A stretch of 29,599 nucleotides of DNA, from the NCBI GenBank assembly GCA_013054445.1, contig JAAMPI010000641.1, positions 1-29,599 of the forward strand, read 5' to 3'. Both the position numbers and the translations under genes were made by a program. The DNA is from Cudoniella acicularis. Lineage: Eukaryota; Ascomycota; Leotiomycetes; Helotiales; Helotiaceae. Shown piece by piece: positions 1-11,650 of this stretch; the stretch's first letter is position 1; each line of letters begins with the position of its first letter. Under the pieces are notes generated by a model. That model ran no database searches, was not told the DNA's origin, and saw nothing but the letters and a program-made list of their open reading frames with translations.

Positions 1-178
1 TTCGTACCCCAAATTCTCGTTTAAGGGGGTTTAGATTCTACTCTATTTTGGGCAACATTAGTAGCAGCAGTATGTATTCTGTTCCCGATATTTTGGTTGG
101 CATTTCCAGCCCTACCTGTGCCGCGAAAAGACGGTTAGCTGCACTTTCACCCCAGACTAAAGCAAGAGCGGATTCTTT
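1..178. other. Short unmutated scrap at the left edge
   Basis: These bases contain normal numbers of CA and TG dinucleotides, unlike everything from about 183 onward. One plus frame reads a hydrophobic run (TLFWATLVAAVCILFPIFWL, about 92-154) that ends PRKDG-stop, like the last membrane helix of a protein entering from the left. The minus strand also has a short open frame. Neither is recognisable. The abrupt change of composition coincides with ambiguous bases at 180 and 182, so it may be an assembly join rather than a biological boundary. Confidence 0.35.
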
Positions 179-182
179 ANCN

Positions 183-2209
183 ATTATTTTATTAGTAGGG
201 AATATAGAAGAAAGAATAAGGAATTAGTTACGCTTCTTATAATAGTATCTTTATATAACTGTCTTCTAGTCGTATAATATAATATCCTATTATAGGTTAG
301 TTTAATAGAGAGTAATTACTTAGTAACTTATCTTAGCCTTAGTCTCGGGTTTTAATACTATTAGTAAAGATATAACCTAATGGTTTACGGATCTTAGTAA
401 TAGGTAAGCTAACTCGAGTAGTTATAAAAGCTATATATAAGTAGTCTAAGATACTCTTATTAGTTCTAACTACCTTTTTTAAGGGAGTCTTAATATTTTC
501 TATTATATAAAGGCTATTAGTTAAGTATAATATTATAAATTCGTATAAACGGGATAGGTAAAGGATTTCTAAAACTTTCTAAAGCTTAAAGATAAACCTT
601 ACTAACTTTTTAAATATTCCTAGAGCTATTAGTATATAGTCTCTTTAATCGTTAGGAAAACGTATCTAAACTAATACTAAATACGACCTTAAAGAACTTT
701 TATAACGGAATTAGTAGCTTAATACGGTCTTATATTCGCTTTATAAATTATAAAAGGAAAACGCCGTATACCTCTTCTCTATCGATATATAAGGCACCTA
801 CTCTAGCGATCGGAGGATAAACCTTTATAGTTAGCTTCTTAGGTGCCTCTATCTTATAAAAGAAGTATTTATAGACTTTAAAGGTCTAGGGATCATTTTT
901 ATAACACTTATAGTTAATATATCTATATAATATATAATATTATAGTCTATAGTATAAATAAATAAAACAGGTACTACTATTATAGATATAGCGCTAGTAG
1001 TTAGCGAAATAACGAAGGTTATCTTTATAAATCTCTAATAAGGGCGTTCTCTTATCGCGAATAGATCGTTCGAAAAATTCTTATAGCTAGGCTTTAACCC
1101 TATTAACGAACCTAGTCTAAAGGATTATATCTTAAGATCTTTTAAATAATATTATTCTAGACTTACTTACCTAGTAAAGTATGTCTTTATATAAGGTTTA
1201 AAAGACTATTTTAAGATTAAACACTAGATTCTAAATTAGATTCTATATATCTAGGTAAGGGTAATTATAACTTATTATAAGTTTCTAGAAGATAATTGTC
1301 TAAAAAGAAGCTTAACATGATAATTAGAACTATAAACTCTATTAGTTTTTTAACTAACTTAATATATTTTAGGAAGGTAGATAAATACTTAGCTAAGTCT
1401 TTAATAATAGGGTTTTACTTTCTTAATACCTTTATAAAATTAAATAGCTCTTAAGAGTCTTAAGAAAAGTAATTATAAGTATATCAGAAAAGAGTAATAA
1501 AGTGTCTTATAGAGAATAAGGTTCGAGTAACTTCTTAGTTCTTTTATACTTTATCTAATCTATTTAAAAGACACTCCTTTAAGCGTCGATATCGAGCTTT
1601 AATAGAGACTTCTAGATCTAGGAAAAGAGTAATAATATAAATGTCTAAAATCTATTCTAATAAATCGTATAGCGTTTCTTCTTTTAGTAACTAGAGAAAG
1701 GTTTTTCTAGCCTTGTTTTCTTGTTCGGCTTTAAAGAGAATCTTATTAGTTATAATAATTATCTTAAGATATATATTTCTTAAAAGCGTCGACGACTAGG
1801 CTTTCTCTAGCTATATAGCTATATAGCGCGTAATCTATCTAAAGCTACTAACGTTAGCGGAGAAGAAGTNAAAAGACATCTATAAAAGATAAAAGAAGGC
1901 GAGAATAGATATTATCTATAGTTCTATTAAGGGCACTATCGAGTAGCCTGACTATAGCTCTTAAGAGAACTTGTCTAGTTGTTTTATAATACTTATTACC
2001 TATCGATACCTATATTCTTAAGTTTTACTAAAAGAGATCACCGTCGATAAATAGTAGCGGTTTACTATAGAAAATACTTAAAGGGTTAAGATATAAATAT
2101 ATTTCGCTAGTATTTCGTTTACTTTTAAACTTCTAAGCCTTCTTTAATCCGAATAGCTCTCGAAGAGCTAGTGTCTTTAATATATTACCGATTAATATTA
2201 AAAGACTAG
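183..2209. other. AT-rich RIP-mutated stretch without intact genes
   Basis: CA and TG are almost absent and TA is very frequent, the composition left by repeat-induced point mutation. No frame longer than 60 codons is open. A further ambiguous base lies at 1870. The only structure I could read is a degenerate minus-strand frame at about 228-818, listed separately. Otherwise nothing identifiable is seen. Confidence 0.7.
228..818 (-). pseudogene. RIP-degraded reading frame, function unknown
   Basis: Reading the minus strand from about 818 down to 228 gives one frame of about 197 codons whose interruptions are all TAA or TAG. That is what RIP produces from CAA/CAG (Gln) and TGG (Trp). The conceptual product is rich in Leu, Ile, Tyr and Lys, with segments such as TNKSILDYLYIAFITT and KIRKPLGYIFTN. 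Neither end is defined and I do not recognise a family. A mobile-element protein is as likely as a host gene. Confidence 0.3.
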
Positions 2210-2214
2210 GCTAC

Positions 2215-2378
2215 TATAACAGTAGCGGTCAGAATAGCTTTTACTAGTACGCTAGCGGGCTAAAAAGGCACTAGAATTGATCGGAATCAATTCTGCTATT
2301 CTATTATATATATAGGTCTAGATCTGGCCGCACCTATCACGTGCCCCTACACGTGGCCGACACACTAGATCTATAACA
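2215..2378 (-). mobile_element. Solo LTR of a short (about 163 bp) family, copy 1
   Basis: On the minus strand this is the inverted counterpart of 24180-24341. It shares the AGAATTGATTCCGATCAATT core, two CACGTG boxes (2338-2343, 2350-2355) and a TATATATA tract. The 5' end reads TGTTATAG and the 3' end GTTATA, where the other copy has TGTCATAG and GTCACA, so the differences are transitions. It is flanked by GCTAC (2210-2214) and GCTAT (2379-2383), a 5 bp target duplication with one C/T difference. No internal retrotransposon sequence is attached, so it is a solo LTR left by LTR-LTR recombination. Confidence 0.75.
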
Positions 2379-2383
2379 GCTAT

Positions 2384-3558
2384 TAAGTATTAGGATCTTA
2401 GATTTAATAAGTAAGGGTCTAAAGCCTACTAGATTCTATAAGAGAAGTGTCGTTACTATAAGTATTAAAGCTAAGCTAATAGCTATAATTATAACGCCTT
2501 ATAATAGAAAATCTAACTAGCTATTACGGAGTAAAGATAATACGTTATAGGAAAGGCTTAAGGAGAGTTATATAATAGAGACTAAAAGGGACTAGAATTA
2601 GCTCCGATAGGATCGGAGGCTGCTAGTAGGTACTATCTATTTTAAGAAACATAATAGCTATAACAGGTCCCTCTTTAAAGAAACTCGAATTAGTATCTAA
2701 GGAAAGCCTAATATAGCTCCTTAATCTAGATCAGGTAATACGTATATAAAAGTGTTAAATCTAGCTACTAATATTATAAATTATTAAACTTATTATATTA
2801 AAAAACTATATTTAGAATAGGCTAAGAATAGAAATCTAGAAGCTCTCTTACTCTAAGTTCCTCTAGCTAAAGGACTCTGATATATATCTATACTCTCTAT
2901 AATAAGCCTTGATTATCGAACTATTATAAACGCTATTCCCTCGCGCTAGATAACGCTCTATAGTTAAGTATCTATTCGCGTCTAAACTATATAAAGGCTA
3001 TAAGTAAGGTACTCTAGGAGTCGTTATACTAGGTTAAAATACTCGAGATCTATTACTATTATAACTCTACTTCTAGGCTAGAAGGGCCACCGCTAAGTTA
3101 TACTATAGATAAATTATCTATAAATAGCTTGCTCTATTTAAAGAGATATAGCTTATAGAATCTCTCTTCTATATAAGAGGAGTTACCTTCTCCGACCTAT
3201 ATTAGTTTCGAGCTAGAAGGTTTCCTACTAAATAGTACTACTACTAAATTACCTAGGGAAAGTTCGGTGACTAGACGAGTAGAATTACCGGACGATATAG
3301 TATATTCGAGGAGACATAGAAAATTCTCTCTACTCGGGGAATTACCGCCTCTAGTAAATTTCTTAAATAAGCCTACGCTAAAAAAGGATATATAACTAGG
3401 TAGAATAGCTTATATAGTTATAATATACTATTTCTAAGGCTTATATACTCTTTATAATAATAATTTTATATAATCTATTAAGGTGCTTAATAAATTGTTT
3501 CTTTTAACATATCTAATATTCGGAGAAACCTAATAGCTATTTTAGAACTTAGATCCGA
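2384..3558. other. AT-rich RIP-mutated stretch
   Basis: This stretch is AT-rich and poor in CA and TG, with no open frame and no family that I can recognise. It carries many TAA/TAG triplets in all frames. Nothing further can be supported. Confidence 0.6.
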
Positions 3559-4075
3559 CCTCTAACAGCCGCCTTATAAATTATCGTTAAATAATCATAT
3601 AGATTTAATAGTACTTCTAAGCTCTAACAGCCGCCCCGTAAATTATCGTTAAACAATCATATAGATTTAATAGTACTTCTAAGCTCTAATAGCCGCCCCG
3701 TAAATTATCGTCTAATAATTATATAGACTTAACAGTAAGCTCTAACGGCTATCCCGTAATTATCGTTAAACAATTATATAGATTTAATAATAAGCTCTAA
3801 CAGCCGCCCCGTAAATTATCGTCTAACAACTATATAGACTTAATAGTAAGCTCTAACGGCTGCCCCGTAATTATCGTTAAACAATCATATAGATTTAATA
3901 GTAAGCTCTAATAGCCGCCTTATAAATTATCGTTAAACAATCCTATAGGTTTAATAGTAAGCTCTAATAGCTACCCCGTAATTACCGTTAAACAATCATA
4001 TAGACTTAATAGTAAGCTCTAACGGCTATCTTATAAATCTTCGTTAAACTATTATAAGGATTTAATAATATAGTA
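3559..4075. repeat. Minisatellite, nine imperfect units of 55-62 bp
   Basis: The motif CTCTAACAGCCGCC (with C/T and G/A variants) recurs at about 3560, 3622, 3684, 3740, 3795, 3851, 3906, 3962 and 4017. Each is followed by a gtaa-attatcgttaaacaat core and a tatagatttaatagta tail. The first two spacings are 62 bp because an extra ACTTCT is present; later ones are 55-57 bp. The units differ mainly by transitions, consistent with RIP of a tandem array. Confidence 0.9.
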
Positions 4076-4500
4076 ATCGGTATAGTTATCGATTAAAAAT
4101 CAGATACCTGATTCTTTCTTTTCCGATTCTTAGCTAAGCTTACTTTATTATACTCTTATAATAGTAATTTTAAACAAAGGCGGTTCTAGTAAGAATAATA
4201 TGACCCTTATCACGCCTCTATCAGATAAATCTTTACTTACTACTATGTCTATTATTAATTCCTTAAACGCTATTTCTTTCCTCGTTCTCTTTACTCTTGT
4301 TTTAGTTTAGTATACTAAGTTTAAATACTACTTTAATACCTTTTTTTAATAAGGCTTCTTTAATGTTTTTAAGAATCTTATTTTAGGATTTTAGATATAT
4401 AATCTATTATTAAGACATTAAAATAGAATATTATAGACATACAAGATCACTTATAATCTAGTCTATTAATAGCTATGATTTTAGGTAAGGGGATATATAT

Positions 4501-6933
4501 ATATAATACTCGCCCTTTTCCGGGTTCTTTATAATAAGCGTAATATAATATCTATATAATTTTATTATTTAATAGGCTTTAGTTTCTAGGCCGGTTCTTC
4601 TTTTCCTTTATTACGTGTTCTGTTCTTTAGGTATTATCTCTTTATTTAACTAAAGGGATATAGTAGAATAGATAGTATAAGAAGTTCTTATTCTCTATTC
4701 TAATAAGGCCGACGTAATATATAAAGACTACTTCCTATCTTAGGATAAAGAGCTATTTCGGGCTCCTTTATCCTTTTTTTTTTTATAGATATACTTAATA
4801 TAATATATATTCTTTTAAAATTTATTTTACCTATATTTAATATAGAACGGAAAAGCGAGCTAACCGCCTAATAGTAATCTATTTTTCTAGATTATAGATC
4901 CTATACTATAGTATATTATAGCCTTTAGAGGCCTTATAGTCTTATTCTTTATCTCCTACCCTTTATTGTTTATCTTTAGGATATCTCGTACCTCTATCGT
5001 ATTTTAGTTCCTAAAGTATCTATTTTACCGACTAGTTTACTACTCTATTCTAGGTCTAAGTCGGACGACACGATTTAATTTAGTTTTAATTATCTTATTC
5101 CTAGTTAGAAATAGTTATATTACTTTTAGAGTATAAGATATTATTAGCCTAATCGGACGCTCTAGTTTAATATTTATAATTAACCTCGTCCTACTAATAT
5201 TAAGAGAATATATAAACCTTATTACTAGTTACTACGAAATTAAACTTAGATCTAATACTCGTATATACGAGTAGTTAAAGGGGGTTACTAGTAGTTAAGG
5301 GTCTAGTATATATAGTAGTGGCCGTGTCTTCTTAATAGCTCGATCTATATATAACATCTAGGATTATAGCGCTAGCGGTAAGTTAGTAGTTTAATATAGG
5401 TAGATAAATACTAACGCTTCTTTCTAGGGTACCGCTATTATAAGAATCGTACTGTTTTCGTTAATTACGTATATATATCGATATCTCTATAAGATCTTCT
5501 AAAAACTTTATCTAATTCTTATCGCTATATTAATAGTAATAATATATCTATATAGCCTATTAAAAACCTTCTTTAAATCACTAATAGTATACTTATTCGC
5601 CGTAATCTATCTTTAGATATTTATAGCGGTCTTCTAGTTTAGGCAGGTCTTTTATCGTAATATCAAATATAGGAAGCCGTCTAATCAGGCTATAATATAG
5701 ACAATAACCTATAAAACATTAGACTAGAGTAATATCCCCGTTTCGGATATAGTTTATATATACGTTTAACTATCGAGGCTATAGCGATACCGAGCTAGCT
5801 AATATATATACCTCTCTATCCTCGGTATAAGCTATACCTTATTTTTATAATCGTATCCCTTCTATATATTATAGTGGTATTATAATACCGAGGGGAATAA
5901 TATAGCGGTTTTTATCGTAGAAAAGAGGAAGAGATTTACTAAAAACCTATTCTACTATACTAAGAACGATATCGATTAATATAATAGAATAATAGCTATA
6001 ATTAAAGGGCCGTATAGGAAAGAGCTAGACCTAAAGCCCTACGATATAGTCTTACTAATTATTATAAGAATTAGGATAGTAGGTTAGCTATCGTATATTA
6101 CCTAGCTCCTAGATAGGTACTATAACGGAATAAAGACTCGAAAGATTTCTCTCTTCTAGTATAATAGGGATACTAGTACTAGTACTAGTGCTAATACTAG
6201 GTCACGTGGTAGTAGACACGTGACCTACGCGAAAGAGGATAAAAGACGTGTTCTTAGGCAGCGTAGCTTCTTCTTCTCAAGTTAAATTAATATCTATTTA
6301 AACTCCCTCTCTTTTAGGTTATATTTGTCCTTCTATACTAGAAGCTAGAATCTAAAGGTAAGCGCTTATAGGCTTTTATAAAACAATAGCTTACTAATAA
6401 GTAGTCTAAAAGTATATTCGGCTTAGGTTATAGACATAATAAAAGAACTACTTAAAAGAGATACTAATCAGGTTTAGTCTACTTTTATATTATTTAAGGT
6501 ATCACTGACTACTATTATAGATACTCGATATATAACTATTTATTCTTAGTAATTATATTTCTACCGATATAAACTAAAGAGATATTACTCTTCTTAAGAA
6601 GCGTATTAGGATAATATATAGAGTAATAAACGCTAAAATCTTGATTAGATCTAAGATTAAAAGCCGGAAAGGCTATAATATAGTTTCTTATAAGCTCTTA
6701 CTAGCTAGTATTTAAAGCCTCGCTAACTATTTATAGTATATATAGATAAAGAGATAAGCTATAAGATTTATAAGATTGTTCGATAGATATTCGATAAAAT
6801 AATTAATCTTAAGAAGCTAGAATTTTATCTATACCGAGGGAGTATAGGGAATTTAAGAGGCCTAACTAAAGAGAAGAGTCGGATAAGAGGTATATAGGTT
6901 TAGAGAAGATATCGTAGGTATCTAGTATACTAA
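4501..6933 (+). pseudogene. RIP-killed ferric reductase (FRE/NOX family) gene
   Basis: One plus-strand frame runs to a TAA at 6931-6933, with every interruption being TAA or TAG at positions where Gln or Trp is plausible. The translation follows the fungal ferric-chelate reductase plan. Several membrane helices (about 4900-5600) come first. A helix pair follows with Tyr at 5509 and 5551, spaced 14 residues apart where the haem histidines belong (CAY to TAY is a RIP change). Next come an FAD-site remnant YRAS-stop-YIYLSI (about 5788), a GPYRKELDLKPYD segment (about 6007) matching the family's GPYG motif, a degenerate NAD(P)H pocket, and a C-terminal KIVR-FDKIINLKKLEF stretch. Such enzymes move electrons from NADPH through FAD and two haems to extracellular Fe(III). 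The 5' end is uncertain. A 138 bp repeat (6200-6337) sits in the frame just after the nucleotide-binding region and may be an insertion. Confidence 0.72.
6200..6337 (+). repeat. 138 bp dispersed repeat with palindromic end, copy 1
   Basis: This begins with the palindrome GGTCACGTG, an 8-nt loop, then CACGTGACC (6200-6225). It is about 90 percent identical by eye, without net length change, to the reverse complement of 25722-25859. Differences are mostly transitions, and this copy is the more heavily mutated. It lies inside the ferric-reductase ghost frame, preceded by an (ACTAGT) microsatellite (about 6171-6189). The reductase frame stays open through it, so it is either a length-neutral insertion or a duplicated piece of the gene; family conservation argues for insertion. 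Confidence 0.7.
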
Positions 6934-7844
6934 TATATTATATTTCTTTTTTCTTTCTTTTAATAGTATTAAAGTTTAGACGCTACTTTAATTTATTAGA
7001 ATTTAATTTATAAAGTTTATTTCTATTAATAACTTATTTAATAATACTTTTCTATAATTTCCTAGTATAACTAATATAATATTACGCTTTATTAATATCT
7101 CTAAAATTTATTTTTAATAATTGTTTTAAGCCTATAATATTCGATTATTACTTATTTAAGCTACTTGACTATAAGGCCTACTTTATCTAAAAGATATATG
7201 TTTAGCTCTTACTTTCTCTATTTATATATAAGCTTTTCTCTAAGCTAGCCGTTCTCTTTAATCTTTTACTTAATTAACTCGAAGAGACTAGGAGTTAGTA
7301 TATCTTCGAATACTTATAGGCTTCTATTAGTAGCTTTAATTACGACGGATGTCCCTCTATTATAAGTAATCTCGTCGTCGGTAAGGGTAGGTATTTAGGG
7401 ACCGTTAGACCTTAAGAATAACAGACGAATTTTTAGCCTTTTACTTCTAAATTTATTTATAGTAACCGTATTATAAATAGTATACTAATCTAAAGAAGTT
7501 TATTTATAAGTATATATTATTTATAACTATCTTATCTTAGAAGAGCTAGTTCTAGCTCTAGAGTCTAAATTTAGAAGGGATCTAAATTAGGCTCCCGGCT
7601 TTTTATTTTCAGACTCGCGTTTTCTAGGGCCGCGCTTTCTAGTATCGGTAAAAATAGTTTTCTTATTATTTTATTCTATTATTAGAGGTTTTAAAATTAA
7701 TATTCGATTACGACTCTCCCCCTCTCCCCTCCCCCTAAAGAGCTTAATTATAGGCCTATATAAGGTTATAAATAGTAGTAAGATAGGGATAAATATATTC
7801 TTTTCTTCTAAACCTTATAATTTTTTATAAAATCAATTAATATA
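6934..7844. other. AT-rich RIP-mutated stretch
   Basis: Strongly AT-rich sequence with no readable frame. A pyrimidine-rich patch (about 7708-7735) is the only compositional oddity. Nothing can be assigned. Confidence 0.6.
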
Positions 7845-8770
7845 ATAGTCTTAACTAGCTAAAAAGGTTATTAAATCGTAAAAGACAACTATATTCTAAT
7901 TTCCCGCTTAAGTTTAGATTAGATCTTTTTTAATAAAAATCTTAAATTTTAAATTATCTAGCCCTATTATAATATCTCTATTAAGCCTTATTTAATCGAG
8001 TACCCGATTAGACTTCTTATTATCGTAATTCTTTTTAATAATATTCTTAAAAGAAATATAATTTAAAGAGAATATAATAATATAGGCGATAAATTCTAGT
8101 AATAACTTATCGGTTAATCATATGTTTTTTAATAAAATATTTTTTAATAAGTCTTTATAAGAATATATAATACTTTCGAATAGCTTATTTATAGTCTAGA
8201 GTCTATCGATAGTTAGGCTTTTTAATTTATAAGAGCTAATACTTTATATAAGTTATTAAAAAGTTATTAAAAAAAGAATTTTACGGCTATTTATTATTAA
8301 AAAGAGATCTTTAAGGTTCTATATATAACGTAAAACTTCTATAATACTACGAATTATTAATAGATCTATATTCTCTTTATCGAATATAAGCTATATAGAT
8401 TATACTCGCTTAAGAAATTAGTAATAAGATAATATCTTATATAAAAAGTTTTCTAGTTATAAGTTTTATATCTAGACTTTAAATAGCTAGGTGTCTTTAG
8501 ATAATAAAAGTTTATTAATTCTTTTTACGACTATTTTTACCTTTAATTTATTAGAGTCGTTTAAAGTTTCCGGACTATCGTATATTATAATAGAGTCGTA
8601 TTTAAGAGAAACCTGAGGTTCTTCTTCTAAGGTCAAGTAGAGTTAAGTTATAAGGTCTAGCTATATATATATATTATCTATACTTTTACCTTGATTTAAT
8701 CGAATAAAAATCTTGTCTTATTATCTAAGCTAAGAAACTAAGGTTTTAACGAGACGGTAGGCTATTACTA
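7845..8770 (-). pseudogene. RIP-degraded long frame, probably a mobile-element protein
   Basis: From about 8770 to 7845 the minus strand reads in one frame of about 300 codons. Interruptions are TAA or TAG, plus a single TGA where one of the few remaining CA/TG pairs lies. Fragments that read cleanly include AYRLVKTLVS, KIFIRLNQGKSIDNI, SPETLNDSNKLKVKIV and DNLKFKIFIKKDLI. I do not recognise the family. The depth of mutation and lack of conserved motifs suggest a high-copy transposable element rather than a host gene. Ends are approximate. Confidence 0.35.
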
Positions 8771-9254
8771 AAATATAACTATAAATATAAAAATAGAATA
8801 TCTAAAGGAAAAGAAGAGTTCTAAAATCAGTTCTCTATATAAAGCCTAGAAAAAGAAATAGATCTAAAACCGGCTTTTTTATTTTAATCTTAGAGCTAAA
8901 CTAGCCCTTTATAGACTAATATTATATTAAGGGGTAATTTTAAAGCTAATTCTAGGGCTCTATCTCTAGGCCTTTTTATCGTAAGACTAGGGATATTATT
9001 AAGAATAAAATCAATACGTTAATAAACTTATTATTATTAAAAATTTATATAAGCTACTTAAGTTATAGTTAGGTTATAAATAAAAATATATTTAATAATA
9101 TAGGATATTAATAATATAATTTTATTAAATCGAGGGGATATATTAGAAGATAAAGAAATCAGATTATTATACTAAATAAAAAACTAATAAAGTATCTATT
9201 AGAAGAAAACAAATATCCGATCCTATAAAGTTCTTTTAGCCCTATTAAGTCTTA
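8771..9254. other. AT-rich RIP-mutated stretch
   Basis: This separates two minus-strand ghost frames. It could be the upstream part of the 7845-8770 element, but no frame continues convincingly through it. No feature is seen. Confidence 0.5.
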
Positions 9255-10190
9255 TTAAATACATACCTTAATCGTATCTCCTTTTAGCGTTACGGATTTA
9301 CGCTTACGGCCCCTCTTACTAGCCGGCTTACTTAGCCCCTTTAAGTTCGTATTAAACCTCTTATCCTAAGGTCTCTATCTTTTCCTAGTATCTAGAGACA
9401 GAGTAGGCTCGTAAGCCTAGTACTACTACTTAAGTTCCTCGATCTTTCGATTAATAATATCTAATATATAATAATATTCCTCTATTAAGTTATCTTTTTC
9501 TTTTTTAAGCTTATCGCCTCTATACTCGGAAGCACCGATATAATTAGCTATATTAGTTAATATAAGCTAATAATTCACCTCTCCCTTCTTAAGCTCTTTA
9601 ATCTTTTACTCTATAATACTAATATAAGCGGCCGTATTATCTAATATCCTCTCCTTCTCCTCCTTAAGCCTCTTGATTCGCTATTCTATCCTCGCGATAT
9701 TATTTTCTATTATTTCCTAACCTAGGGCTAGAATAATATTAAAACGTTACTCATAACTCTTAATTATAGATTTATAGGTATTATAGACCTTATTAAGTTC
9801 CTGATATAATAAGAGACATTTAAAGGATATATTATAGAGGTCCGTTACTACCTTCTCGTAATTAGTATATAGATTATTATATACCCTAGTATATTTAAGC
9901 CGGGCTTTTCGTTCTCGTTCTATTACTTTATAATAAGAAGTAGAGATAGCTATTTTGTTTAATATTCTCTAGCGAGAATCCTTAATCGTATAGTAGGCGA
10001 CTAGTATGTTCTGATTTATAATAATAAGATCTATATCTATAGACTAAGGGTAGGGCTAGGCACCTTTACGAGAATTAGAAGGAAATATCGCCGGCGTACT
10101 CGTATTAATCTAAATCCCCTTAAGTATTAGTATAACATAGATCGCTAAGCTCTAGATCGTACTGCCCGCTAGGCTAAAAGACTATAGTAT
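9255..10190 (-). pseudogene. RIP-degraded coiled-coil protein with basic GRKRKS tail
   Basis: A single minus-strand frame runs from about 10190 to a TAA at 9255-9257, about 310 codons, with all internal stops being TAA or TAG. The middle is a long charged helix (segments IKRLKEEKERILDNTAAY, IKELKKGEVNY, DKLKKEKDNLIEEYYYILD), predicted coiled coil. Near the C terminus lies SKRGRKRKSVTLKGD. The GRKRKS motif also occurs twice in the C-terminal tail of the pogo-type transposase at 14926-16728, which suggests an accessory or tail region of a related DNA transposon, although no DDE catalytic motif is visible here. Tandem arrays and a CACGTG-bearing GC-rich patch (about 10250-10310) lie upstream. 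Confidence 0.45.
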
Positions 10191-10974
10191 TTACCCGTAG
10201 GGGGAATACGCTTAGCACGTTATATAAGGCAAGAATGCACTATAGCTACGCTACGGCCGAAGTCCGCCCGGGCCGCGTGACTAGTCGCGTGACTATCACG
10301 TGGCTTCGCCAAATAGTAGCGGACCTCCGACGCTATCATATCATAATTAGATAGAGTGCTTTTTAGGAGTATAGGACTAAGTCTTATTCTAATAGACTTT
10401 TACTTTAAAATACTATTTCTACTATTCTAATCCTTATTATCCTAACTAGCTATATCTTAATCTAAAGATAAATTCGTATTCTTTAGCTAGATAATTACTT
10501 TTTAGTTAATATAGATAAATTTCTTTAACTAGTTAAAAATATATATAAAGAGGATTAAATAGACTTTAGGCTATTATAGTATCTAAATAAATTATTTAGA
10601 TATAAGACGTATTTATTAAACGTGCTATATTTAGAATAGGATAGCTTATACTTAACCTTAGAGGGTATAAGAGCCGAATCCGGTATTCCTAAGTTCTGTT
10701 GCCCCTTTTTAAGGTACGGTAGACGCTCTCTCTAGTTCCCTCGTATTATCGTACGAGGCGATCTCTAAACGGTTAGTACTTAGGAGCTAATTCGGTCGCT
10801 ATAGTCCCTTATAGGAAAAGAGATACTATTAGGGTTTTAGTTTACTACTAACGTTAAGTAAGATATAATATACTTCGGAGTTCCCGCTTTAGGAAAGCGA
10901 GCTATATAACGTAAGATTAGCGAGATTAGCGTAGTAAAATCATTCGCTTCTTATATACCTAGGAATATTAGGAT
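10191..10974. other. RIP stretch with a GC-rich CACGTG patch
   Basis: Most of this is AT-rich and unreadable. A GC-rich patch at about 10250-10310 contains gcgtgactagtcgcgtgac and a CACGTG (10297-10302), and CTTAGCACGTTAT lies just before it. These words also occur, in the same order, in the minus-strand LTR at 13038-13470, so this may be a diverged LTR relative. No boundaries could be defined. Confidence 0.35.
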
Positions 10975-11330
10975 TTAAACTAGATAATATAAATTTAGCT
11001 CCGCGGTATTAGATTCGGCCCTTAACCCTCTTAGGCCGAGTATAAGCTATCCTGTTCTAAATACGGCTTAAACTAGATAATATAAATTCGGCTCTACGAT
11101 ATCAGATTCGGCCCTTAACCTATTCGGGCTAAGTATAAGCTATTATATTCTAAATACGGCTTAAACTAAATAATACGGATTTAGCTCTACGGTATCGGAT
11201 TCGGCTCTTACCTCTCGGGCTAAATATAAGCTATTCTATTCTAAATATAACTTAAACTAAATAATATAAATTCGGCTCCTAAGTAGAGGATTCGGCTCCT
11301 TAGTATAAGCTCGGTATTATATACAGTATT
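10975..11330. repeat. Tandem array, nearly four units of about 92 bp
   Basis: The motif TTAAACTAGATAAT or TTAAACTAAATAAT starts units at about 10975, 11068, 11161 and 11252 (spacings 93, 93, 91). Each is followed by an ATTCGGCTC patch, a GATTCGGCCC patch and TATAAGCTAT. The last unit breaks off into related but shorter copies of the TTCGGCTCC word. Unit differences are mainly transitions. Confidence 0.85.
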
Positions 11331-11650
11331 AGGTAAATAATCTTTTAATTAAGACCTGTTATTACTAAAGAAACTAAATAATATCTAATATATAAGTTCT
11401 CTATCTCTAGAATCTTATCACTAAAAAGCTCTTTTAAGATAACAACTGTTTTAGAAAGCTTATTATATATAAAAGCCTATAGTTACGTCTTTAACTACTC
11501 GCGATAGATATTAATAACGAGATATTAAAGAGTAGGGAAATATTAGATCAGGCTATATATAAAGCAAAGAGCTAGTTAGAAAAGCCTAGGACCTAAAAGT
11601 AGGGAAGATAGGTAGATTTAGAAGACCGAATTAGATTTCGTTATAATAGC
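11331..11650. other. AT-rich RIP-mutated stretch
   Basis: This separates two tandem arrays and contains no readable frame or recognisable element. Confidence 0.5.

Noticed and set aside
3559..4075. CRISPR-like array
   Set aside because: Units are contiguous imperfect tandem copies with no unique spacers, in a eukaryotic RIP context.
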